From Eudorina sp. 2006-703-Eu-15 (lineage: Eukaryota; Chlorophyta; Chlorophyceae; Chlamydomonadales; Volvocaceae), in NCBI GenBank assembly GCA_003117195.1, contig BDSI01000026.1, positions 423,897-487,896 of the forward strand: a stretch of DNA of 64,000 nt, read 5' to 3'. Shown one piece after another: positions 1 to 9,700 of the stretch. The position numbers and the translations under genes were made by a program. The notes beneath the pieces were generated by a model. The model did not search any database, was not told the origin of the DNA, and saw nothing but the letters and a program-made list of their open reading frames with translations. Positions within the stretch are counted from its first letter, which is position 1, and every line of letters starts with the position of its first letter.

Positions 1-1101
1 GTATGAGGGTTTGGGGCCGTCCATCGGTGGATCTGCGCCCATACGCTAGATGCTCTCCGCTGCATGGCATGACCCACAACGGGGCCCGTACATGCATGCA
101 TCGTTTGTTCTGGCAACTTGCAACTCCGGGCCACCAAACGCGTCGGCACTAATCCTCGGGTCTGTACATGCCACATCCGAGCAGCGCCAGCAACTCGGCC
201 GGATCGCGGGTCAGGATGCCCTTGCAGCCCAGTCGAAATATGCGCAAGCCCGTTCGAATTCCACAACCCTCGGACCAGCGAACTCGCGAAAAGTCACCGA
301 ATGCGTAGTTGGTTGTCCGGTTACCGCAACCCTTCCCCAAGGGGAGCACTGAGCTGTGCAGAAGCCCCGCGAGATTGCCGCTCGTGCAACCGCACCAGCA
401 GAAACGCCTACCGCATTCAACCAGCAGGGCGAGGATTGCTGGTATTGGAAGCACGGATCCGCGGACAGAATTGCCAACCGTGAGTGGCGTTCCCAACTGT
501 CGATCCGGGGCGTGCGCAGTAGGAATGGCACAAACCGTCTTGCAGGTGTCATGGCATCCACAGCCTCCAATTGGAGCAGCAGGGACCAAAACCCATCGAG
601 CGGCATGCTCTGGCTGGCGCACTGCCGTTTCCTTGTCTGCCACTCCGTCTCGCAACTCCGTCCACACGCCGTCTGATACATCACATAAGAGTACACCGCA
701 ACCACTGCCGACGGAAAGGCCGCCCACGCCACGATGAATGCGCGACAATCTGCATGGGCTTTTCCTTTCCTCCACCGTACCCCGGCGGAGGCGACGGCAC
801 CCGTCACCTAGAGCGCAATCTCGTCTTGATGTCTTCTTTTCACAACCCCCAACATTGGGTTCGGGGCTCTCCTCACCCTCAACAGCCTTCACCTTCAACG
901 CGCCGCTGAGTACGTCATCCAGGTCCTATCCCCGATCGCCCAGACCCTTCCAACATTTAGCAACAACTAGCGACCCATTGCGTCTCCCGGGCAGGTCCCG
1001 TCGTCGCCACCAACCTCACCACCGGCCACCCGAACATCACCACCCGGGATCGCTCCTGGGTTTGGTTTTCTCTTGATAACCACCCGGCCACCACGACGCA
1101 T
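1..1101. other. Unassigned region downstream of the MAEA gene
   Basis: No gene could be supported here. Open frames exist on both strands, the longest on the minus strand at 149-898, but their translations are rich in Cys/Arg/Gly without a recognisable family and they overlap one another. Part of this is presumably the 3' untranslated region of the minus-strand gene ending at 1102. A short string, TGGGTTTGGTTTTCT near 1057, recurs near 46542 and may be a repeat fragment. Confidence 0.4.
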
Positions 1102-2611
1102 CTAAGCGATGAAGGCGCGCCGCAGCTCGTCGCGCCTGAACACCAGTCCTGTCGTTGGGCAGACGCCGACGCTGCCCGGAGGGCCGCCCGCCGCCTGTCC
1201 CTGGCTCCCCGCTGCGCCTCCGCCACCTCCACCTCCACCTCCTCCGCCTCCGCTTCCTCCGCCTCCGCCCGCCTGCAGCCCCTGCGTCGCCGCGTACTGC
1301 GCCATGAGCCTATCCACGCCGCGCTGGCTGTACACCACGCCGTTGGGCAGCACCACGGGCGGGTTGGCGTCGCTCATGATGTCTTTGGTCACGGCGCACA
1401 CCAACTTCGAGTGCATGTGCTTCGAGTACGGCAGGTGCGCGGCCAGGCGCTGGAAGGCGGGCACGCGCAGCGGGTCCTCGCGGCTGCCGCCGGGCTCGCC
1501 GCTGGCGGGCGTCTTGATCGCGGACAGCCCCGCCTGCAGGTGCACGTTGAGCAGCGACTCGGGCGTGAGGGAGTGCAGTTTGAACAGGTCGCGCAGGAAG
1601 AGGTCCGCCAGCGCGCGCCACTGCGACGGGTCAAACAGCGCGCGGTAGACCGCGCAGCGCGAGTCGGGCGTGAAGACCAGCGCCGCCACGGCGCGCTGCA
1701 GCTCGCCCATGTACTGCGCCGCCCAGGGCGCCAGGTGGGCGCGCGCGTACGCGACGGCGGCGGCGCGCTCGCGCGCGCGCACCAGCTCGATGTAGCGCTG
1801 CACGTGCAGCTTGAACTCCAGCGCGCTCTTGGCCTTGGACAGCCGCGCGCGGTTCTCCGCACACCACGCCAGCGCCGGGCCCACATCGTGCCCCTCCAGC
1901 AGCGCGCCGAGGATGCGACGCGCGCCCTCGAAGATGTGGCCGTCGGTCAGGACGCCGATGTCCGAGGCGCGCGCCAGCTTCTCGGCGGTGTCGTGGTGAC
2001 CGGCGCGCCGCAGGTGGTCGACCAGCATGATGTCCAGCCGCTGGCGCGTCCAGGGGATGAGCGCGCCCGGCTCGGCGCTGGGCCGGCAGGACGCCAGGTG
2101 CACCAGCCGCGCCTTGCAGCGCGCGCAGTCGTCGGCTTCGGAGCGGGAGACCTCCGCCAGCTTGCGCTTGACGCCCTGGAGCTGGGAGAGCAGCAGGCGC
2201 AGCCGTTCGAGGCAGGCGGCGCGCGCGGCGTCGGGGTCGGGGCCGGCGTCGGTTGCGGTTGCGGGTGCGACGGCAGCCGCGGCCGCGGCGTCGGGGACTG
2301 GGGTGGGACTGGCGTCGGGCAGGGAGCTGCTGGAGGCGGCGACTGGCGCGGGCGCGGGCGCGGGCGTGGTTTCGGAGGCGCCGGCGTCCAGCATCTCTGT
2401 GTCCTCGGACGCGGGAGTGGGGGCCGGGACAGAGGCGGCGCGGCTGGGGCCTGACGTGACGCTCAGCGGGCCCTTGAGCGCGGCCACGTGCTCGGAGGCG
2501 TCATCGATGAGCGCCTTGCGGTCTTTGGCTGCGCGCTTGAGGCTTTCGAAGGGCACCCGCAGCAGCGGGGCCTCAAGGGTTTCGACGATGGACGCCAGCT
2601 TGGCCGGCCAG
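1102..2611 (-). CDS. MAEA: MAEA/Fyv10 (GID9)-like E3 ubiquitin ligase subunit, 5' exon missing
   Basis: Subunit of the GID/CTLH RING-type ubiquitin ligase, which in yeast degrades gluconeogenic enzymes. One large exon encodes about 502 residues and ends at TAG. The visible N-terminus reads KLASIVETLEAPLLRVPFES, matching the family start motif. A coiled-coil-like helix and an Ala/Pro-rich linker follow. A LisH segment (IPWTRQRLDIMLVDHLRRAG, about residues 185-220) leads into CTLH and CRA helices. The C-terminus is the non-canonical RING: LVCAVTKDIMSDANPP, PNGVVY and VCPTTGLVF. A Gly-rich insertion of about 35 residues sits between the two RING halves. In frame, a stop lies just upstream of 2611 and no ATG precedes conserved sequence, so an unseen upstream exon is required; the acceptor at 2612-2613 (CAG on the minus strand) is my inference. 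Family assignment is confident, the 5' end is not. Confidence 0.85.
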
Positions 2612-4668
2612 CTGCGCCCAGAGACGGATCAAGTGCCTGGGTTAAGTATAGGAATGTGTCGCTGAGATTGGTGAAGCTGGCGACCGCTGTTCGCAAAGCC
2701 TTGTGTGGGGTACCAAGAACACTGCCTTGGGCAGACCAACTACGTAAGGATCCGTAGCAAGCTCTCACACAAACGATGATATCGACGTAACCAGGAGGAT
2801 CGGTGTCATGAAGTTTTCCAAGGGATTAGGTTTTTTCCCCTACGCTGCACCGTGCTTGTTCAACTGGATAACGAAGCACAATCACCCGTTGTCGTCCCGC
2901 TCCAGGAACATACCCGGGTTTGAGAAGCAAACCTGGGCTTATACTTTTTTGTCTGGGGCAGAGTAGTGGCCGTACAACGGCTTCAACGGCTTGCCGATTT
3001 TTTCGAGGAAGGCAAGGGTGGTCGCATTGAGTTATGAAAGTTACTTTTATGAAGTTTGAGTGTTATCTTAAATTACAGGAAGCGCGTTAGGGTGGTGGTT
3101 TCCAGGAGTCGGTTGTGAGGATGGCCCAATATGATTACGTTGAATTGTTGTGCTGAATGAAGAGGTGTGACTTATGAAAGTTGTTTTTGATGTTTGGTTG
3201 TTGTATCAAATTACAGGAAGTGCATTAGGGTAGGTTTCCTGGAGTCGGTTATGAGGATGGCCCCGCGACTGCCAATATGATTACGATGTATTATTCTGCT
3301 GAGTGGAGAGGTGTGAGGCCGATGAAAAAGCAACAGAGTGGTTGTCAACATGCTGTTCCACCTTGCCTGTGTATTTGACTTGACGCGGGTATACCGTTGT
3401 TGTTGCAGTACACGTTTCGCTACCGTCCTTCTTCCGGTACACCGTTTCGCGCACTCAACTTCGCAGCACGGCGTCTGCCGTGTATACTAGGAAAGACGAG
3501 CGTCAATTTTAGATGCATGGTGCGCACGTGGTGGGGGGCCGGGGGCTGGCGCCCCACTTCCCCCCACACCCCCCTTCCCACCAAGGCTGTTATCGTGCGT
3601 ATGCAGGGTTTGCCTTTATGCCTCGAGTTTATTCACGTGGGTTGATGTGCAGAATACATGTTTGCCTACAGATCAGCATGTTTACATTGTTCCGGCAAAC
3701 GTTGTTTCACTGCGCACGATCGTGAATGGCGCTGTGTGTCCGTTTTTGTTGTAGCGGCATTAGTTACCGTTGTAAGGAAGCGCCCCGAACTGAAGGCCGT
3801 ATCTGCTTGCCGCACCTGCGCCGCTGCGTTACACCGATTAGACCAAGATTGTTGATGGAATGCACACGAGCAACCTGCCATGGCGACATTCGCCCGGCAC
3901 GACGGTCGCACGCCCAGCGGGCCCGACAGTTCGGCCGAGGGGCCCGCGGCGACCAGCTTGTAGTAGGTGTCGTACAATGGTCGGCCCTACTCCCTAAATA
4001 CGGTGCGAAGCACTGTCCCATCATCTCGAGAAGCCTTTGCCAGCTCTCACCTACTACACAGCTGCGCACACAGCCCTCCACACCTCACCTCGCGCATAAG
4101 AGGGGGCAACGCTGTTGTCTCTTGAATTTGTACCCGTCAGGGCAACCGGTGCGGGAGCGAAACGGCAACCGGGGCAATCGCCAAGAGCCCCACCGCCGGC
4201 TTGGCCAGTTCAACCTATTTGGCAACCGGAAATGGCTGGCCGCACCAATACGCATCCCGGCGTAGGTCACGGGATCGCCTCAGCACTTAGGCCCAGCGCA
4301 ATGGAAGGCTGGAACGCAGGCGCTAAGGCACCTAGGGAACGCCGGATGCGAAGGGTTCAGTAAGGACCGCCGGTGCGAACAGGGGCGGTCCGGAAAGACG
4401 CATGGCGGGCAACATGGGATGAACCGTGGTTGCAACACATTTCGAACTTCGGCAAACAAACCGGCGGCGGGTGGCGGCGGCGGGGCGGCGCGTGTCTGGA
4501 TGGGCGCGAACCGGGAGGGCGACAACAGCAGCGGTGTGCAGGCTGCATGGACTCACTTGGCACATGGAGCATGGCGGGGATGCCGCCGGAGGCAGTGATA
4601 GACCAGTTCGAAGGGTGGACGGCACGCCTGGTAGATCGGTCGGGAACATACCCGCGCGCGATTGGCTC
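2612..4668. other. Intergenic region with no recognised gene
   Basis: The segment should hold the missing first exon and promoter of the MAEA gene, but I could not choose the exon. From about 2760 to 3720 the base composition is clearly more AT-rich than the surrounding genes. It contains a diverged tandem duplication (separate entry). Open frames such as 3726-4265 encode no recognisable protein. Confidence 0.4.
3034..3321. repeat. Diverged tandem duplication, two units of about 140-148 bp
   Basis: Unit 1 starts at 3034 and unit 2 at 3174, both with TATGAAAGTT. They share in order AAATTACAGGAAG, TTAGGGT, TCCTGGAGTCGGTT or its one-base variant, GAGGATGGCCC, CCAATATGATTACG and GAGAGGTGTGA-like strings. 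The units differ by scattered substitutions and short indels, including an extra segment in unit 2 near 3262. No coding potential is apparent. Confidence 0.8.
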
Positions 4669-4815
4669 AGCGGACCCTGCGGGTCATCGGTGACAGCCAA
4701 CGGTGACAGCCGAGGCTTCCTCACCATACACTGCCTAAACGAACTAACGCCACCATGGCGCTCCGGACAGGCTCCCCAAGTGCACCGGACATTGCCGAAC
4801 ATTCGCTCTCCCCGG
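4669..4815 (-). mobile_element. Retroelement 3'-tail fragment, inverted relative to a copy at 45.7 kb
   Basis: The reverse complement of this stretch matches 45718-45862 almost base for base over about 145 bp, including GGAGCCTGTCCGGAGCGCC and the terminal motif GATGACCC...GGGTCCGCTG. The terminal motif is shared by several fragments in this window, so I interpret it as the 3' end of a LINE or a SINE that uses a LINE tail. Only the end of an element is present. Orientation follows the tail motif. Confidence 0.7.
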
Positions 4816-4819
4816 GGGC

Positions 4820-6345
4820 GTGGTGCTGGAACGCACCGCTGTGCGTACGTGGGGGAACCCGCTGCTCCCGGAGGATCTGCCCGAGGGGGCGCGTCCTGGG
4901 CTAGCGCATGTATTCCCAAACCTGGTGGACTGCGGCGAGCTGCGAACGGTCGGGCAGCTGATTCGAGCGGGGGAGGCGCTCCGGATGGTGACCGACGGGT
5001 GGGTAGAGCAACACCACGGGTGGGCGACCTTTGTACATGACTGCCTTGGCCCTCGCGCGTGGGAGGACTGGCGGCACTGGGTCGAGCGAGACCGGCGCCT
5101 GGCGGAACTTCGGGCAAGGATACCAGCGGCCTGGGTGACAGCCGCCCAAGAAATACGGGCGGCTGGTGCCCAGCGGGGTTCACACGTGCCAACGGAAGAG
5201 GCGGTGTCGGCCATGCTGATCGATCGCCTGGGTTGGCGGTTGAAGAATGGGCTGAAGGTGGCCCCGGATGGGGGAGCATTCGGTTTGCTCGGGTGGGAAC
5301 GGCGATGCAACTGGCTGAGGTGGCGGAGTGACGTAGTGCAGATCACTTGCTATTGGCCAGCGAGGCGCTAGGTCTGGGGGCCCTCGACCCTCTCACTCAG
5401 GCGGCGGCGGCGGCCCGGGCGGGTCCAGGGGCTGCTTAGCCGCCTCTGGATGGCTTAATACCCGGTGGGAGAATGAGCGTAAAGTGGCCTGTTGGCGCAT
5501 TACAATCGACGGCATCCCGTTGTTGGGCAACTCCCATATGCGGCACGCGAGGGTGGCGCGTGTGGGTGCGGCGGGTATCCAGTGGAAGGTGGGAGGGGAG
5601 ACACACCTCGCCAGCACCGTTTCTGGTCGTAGGGTCCAACTGTGTCGCCGGGGCAGGAGTTGGCACAGCAGGGGGAGCGGCGCGCGATCGCTGACTTCTG
5701 GGGGCGCTTTCATGGGTTTGCCCAGTTGGGCCTCCCGCGACGTGGGTGGACCTCGGTGGGGCCATGCCACCCTCTTTTGCGAGTATCGTGGAGAGTCCTG
5801 CGGTGTGCAGGGCCTGCTCCTGAGGGCTGAGGCGCGGGCACCCCGTCCTCTGTTTTCGCTACAGTTTCACCTACGTATTCGTGGCCCGAATCGGGGATCC
5901 GGCCTGCCATCCGCTGCTTTAGGGGGCCCCACTTCCAGATTGGTCACGGTATTCGTTGAGTGGGGTGTGCTCCACTACTGGCGGTCGCTGGGCACTGTCA
6001 CGAGCCCGGCGTGGGTTTTCCAAGACCTCGAGAGGGTGCAACGCTGGGTGCTCCAGGGGTGGTGGTGGCTGGATAATGGGATGCCTGCGTGGGCGACCTT
6101 CTCCATGCTTGGCTTTATCCAGTTCGTTCTGGGGATCCGCCCGCTGTTGTGCCCGGTAGTGTTGCCCCGCTGTGCGCCTCTGCTTGCTTTGGTGGCTGTC
6201 TGGGTGAAGTGAGTTTTTCATCCGCGGCGTTCAGGTGTGGAGGTGTCTTACCGCCTTGTTGGTGGGGCCTGCTGGGGCTTGCCCTGGTATACACCGTTGA
6301 TCCCTTCTCCGCTGTAACGTTCCGCTGTAACGTTCAATCATTCAT
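4820..6345 (+). mobile_element. Decayed LINE-like retroelement, 3' part of polyprotein plus 3' UTR
   Basis: An open frame at 4820-5371 encodes WGNPLLPEDLPEG followed by VFPNLVDCGELRTVGQLI. A second frame, about 5442-6212, begins near WRITIDGIPLLGNSH. These resemble the segment that follows the reverse transcriptase in green-algal non-LTR retrotransposons (from memory, not searched). The reading frame breaks repeatedly and no reverse transcriptase catalytic core is present, so this is a truncated, inactive copy. The 3' end from about 6089 to 6345 is repeated on the minus strand at 27044-27424. It closes with a doubled CCGCTGTAACGTT and then TCAATCATTCATC, a typical short-repeat LINE terminus. 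A different tail fragment lies immediately upstream in the opposite direction, suggesting nested insertion. What the intact element looks like cannot be judged here. Confidence 0.6.
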
Positions 6346-6751
6346 CAACACCAAAACCTTCATCACCGGAAACCTCATTGATGACTTACTCGACCGAGTC
6401 ATCTGCGTGTTCTGAGTTGCTCGTATTACTCGTCATTACTACTGCATTTGCCCTTCAGGCCGCACTTTTACAAACCCGGGACCGCGCCAGCCCTTACTTG
6501 TGATGGTATAGCTGAGCAACACATCCACCTCAAGAAAGAAATTCGGTTATGTCCGGTAGCAACTTGTACAACTAATCGGATTCTCCTGTTTAGACTGCTG
6601 TCATAGAAGAAATTACAGCTGAACGGTCGTTGCTGCTATCATCTATGATTCATCCGCCAACCCGAACTAGAGCATGACTTGACCAGGTCGACTTTTGCGC
6701 GGCCTACGCCTCACTTGCGGAGGTTACGGCTGGCATTAAGTAGGCTAAAAA
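6346..6751. other. Upstream region of the DMAP1 gene
   Basis: No gene or clear motif is seen between the retroelement terminus and the DMAP1 start codon. The DMAP1 promoter and 5' untranslated region presumably lie here, so the retroelement ends within about 400 bp of the start codon. Confidence 0.4.
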
Positions 6752-9700
6752 ATGGCAGATGTAAAAGATATTCTGGGCATGTCCCGCTCAGGGGCGGCCC
6801 AAGCGGAGGACAAGGTGCCAGCGGTGAAGGAGAAAAAAGAGAAAATGAAGCGGCCTGAAGGCATGTCTCGAGAGGCTTTTGCCCTGCTGGGAGGATCGCA
6901 CCCGATCATATCTAGCCAGTTCGCGAGCAATTTGAAGAAGAACGACATGCTGAAGAAGCCAAAGCCCTCTACAAAGGGCATCATTACGTACCAGTATCGT
7001 CCTTTTAAAAACTCGGCGCGGACGGACGAACTGGAGCTCTTCCACTGGGTGAAGTGCTCCAAAGGTGCCAACGGGGTCATCCGGGAGCCTGACGAATCGG
7101 AGTACCCGTACGCCAAGTACAACAAGAAGGTTGGTGGGAACCTGGGGGAGGGGGATTTGAGGGTGCGGCGAGGGGTGCAGAGACAGCAGCCGAGCTTCCC
7201 GGAGGCTGGCGCCTGGGCACCAACACAGCAACCCACATCTGCACATGTTCACCCGGGGTCCTCGGTAGGAGGCCGACCCCACCTCCACGTGCGTTCGGGC
7301 TGCCCTCTTTGGCCACACGCGCATCGTCCCATCCCACAGGTCCAGCTGTACAAATACAACAACGAGGAGTACGACAGCTTGGTGAGGCCGGAGAGCGGCA
7401 ACTGGACGCGCGAGGAGACGGACTACCTGTACGACCTCTGCGAGCTGCTGGATCTGCGCTGGCACGTGATCTACGACCGCTACCAGGTGCGGCCGAGCTG
7501 AGCGTGCTGAGGGTGCGGGGAAGTTGCCCGGAGGCAGCGCCCGGGGGATGTGGGACATCGGCAGACGTCTTCAAAGGACAGACATAGGGGGAGGGCGGAG
7601 GGGGATGTGGGAAATTGGCAGACATACCTAGAGCATACGCATATGGGGAGGGGGGCGGGCTGCCGTTCCTGGGAAAGGGCATGGGCTGCCCCCCAAAGCC
7701 GATCTGCGACCCCGGATCTTGGTCCGCGAGCAAGCGCAGCAAGGTATTTCTCTCTGGGCACCACCCGATTCGCGCCGTGCCTGTTACGGTTGACCCGCTG
7801 TCCTCGCGGCTCAGTTCCCTTCTTCTGCACACAGACGCCCGCGGGGTACTCTGGTGAGTATGTACACTGGTAACTGGTCAGGCGGGTGTCTCTTCTCCAA
7901 ACACACGCTCCCACCCTCGCCACCTCCCGCACCCACCGGTCGCCCTCCAGCGATGCGTGCCCCTCTCCATGCCCCGTGGTTCCTCTCCATGCCGCGCCCC
8001 ACCCCGCCCCGCCCCACCCCGCCCCGCATCCTCCTCGCACCCGCCCCGCTCCGCACCCGCCACCTCCCGGGGCTCCCATCTGGGTTCGCTCCTTCCAACT
8101 TAGCCTCCCCGCGCCCTTCCCCGCCCCGCCCCGGCCCCCCCCCACCCCCCCCACCCCCACCAGTGGCCCGGCCGGCCCTCGGCTGGCGGCGGCCCCCCGC
8201 AGCCCCCCCCGGTCCGCAGCCTGGAGGACCTCAAGGAGCGCTACTACCAGGTGGCCCGCAAGCTGCTGGTGTCGCGGCAGGGCCGGGAGGCGGCCGTCGC
8301 CAACAGCGTCATCGTGAAGCACCCCTTCAACAAGCAGGTGGAGCAGGACCGCAAGAGGGCGCTGGCGGCGCTGCTGGCGCGCACCCCGCAGCAGATCTCC
8401 GAGGAGCACGCGGTGGGTGGGTGGGTCGTAGGAGGTGCGGGGGGGCCGGGGGGGTCAGTAGGGTGGGCGGAGGCACGGCCATGGACTGGGGGGAGGGAGG
8501 CTGGGGCGGGAGCGGTTTGGGGCTTGGCGGGGGCTTGGGATGACATGCGATCACAAACAACCGCTGGGGCACGGCCGGGGGCTGGGGTGGGGCGGGACTG
8601 AGGGTGGGCGGGGGCTGGCGATGGGGCGGGGTGGGGACTCGGGGCCTGGGCTGAACTGGGCTGGGCTTGGGCACGCCCTGGGCTTGGCGGACTGGCAGCT
8701 GGGACACGGGCGATGGGTGGCTGCTGGGGATGGCACGGGTCATACCCGGCCGCTAGGAACCGCACATGGACCGGCGGATCAGCACCAGCGCATGCGGGCT
8801 GGGACGTCCGCACATGGCCGCCTCGCCACGCCGCCGCGCCGCGTGCCCCGTTGCGATTCCCGGGCCCCCCCCTCCGGCGCAGTTCGCCGTTGCCTACCAG
8901 TATCCCATTTCCGCCCTGCGCTGGCAGCAGCGCAGCTTCAATACGTGTACCAGTAGTCTGTACCCCTCCCCGCCACCCCCCGGACCCGCCCCTTTGGCGC
9001 TGTGCAGATCCTGGCGGAGGCGCGGGCCATCGAGGAGAAGAGGAAAGCGGAGGCCACGGCAGCCCGCCGCGCAGCCGCGGCGGCCGCCGCGCCCCCCGTG
9101 GCCGCCGCCGCGGCCCCCACCCCCGGCGCGGCGGCCGCCGGCGCCGCCGCCGGCCCCCCGCGCACCGTGTCCCCGTCCCAGCCGGGCCGACCCGCCGCGG
9201 CCGCGGCCGCCAGCGGCGGCCTCGGCCCGGCGGCCGCCGCTGTCGCCGCCGCCGCACCCTTGGGTGCCGCGGCGATGGGCCCCGGCGTCACGCCGGGTGC
9301 TGCGCCGCGGGCGCTCAGCCCCGCACCCGGGACCATGGGACCCGACATGCGGCACCCAGCCGACTTCGAGCCCACGGCGCCGCCCGGCATGCCCACGCTG
9401 TTCGACGCGGAGGTCAAACCCTTCAAGCCGGTGGGTCAGAAACGGACGGGCCGGTGCTGACACGAAGACGCAGATACTTCAAAATGCTTTTCATCAGAGT
9501 CGTACCCAACATCGCACGTGTGTGGATATGAGGTGTGGGATTAGCTACAGCCGGGGGGTTGATCTGGGTCGATCTGGGCCGATCGGCGCAGCCCGCGTGG
9601 GTCTCCTGCCCCTTGGACCTCCCATTCGACCAACGGTAGTCGATCTGTCGTGTCGTGTCGTGTCGGCCTGCTGCTCGCCGCGCGCGGGGCTGACTTCCCC

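Noticed and set aside
235..262. GTTCGAATTCC resembling a tRNA B box
   Set aside because: No A box or cloverleaf could be drawn around it; no tRNA or rRNA gene was found anywhere in the window.
149..898. 249-codon minus-strand open frame near the left edge
   Set aside because: Composition is irregular, it overlaps several other frames, and no family motif is visible.
4820..6345. An intact, potentially active retrotransposon
   Set aside because: The frame is broken several times, no reverse transcriptase or endonuclease core is present, and only the 3' part remains.
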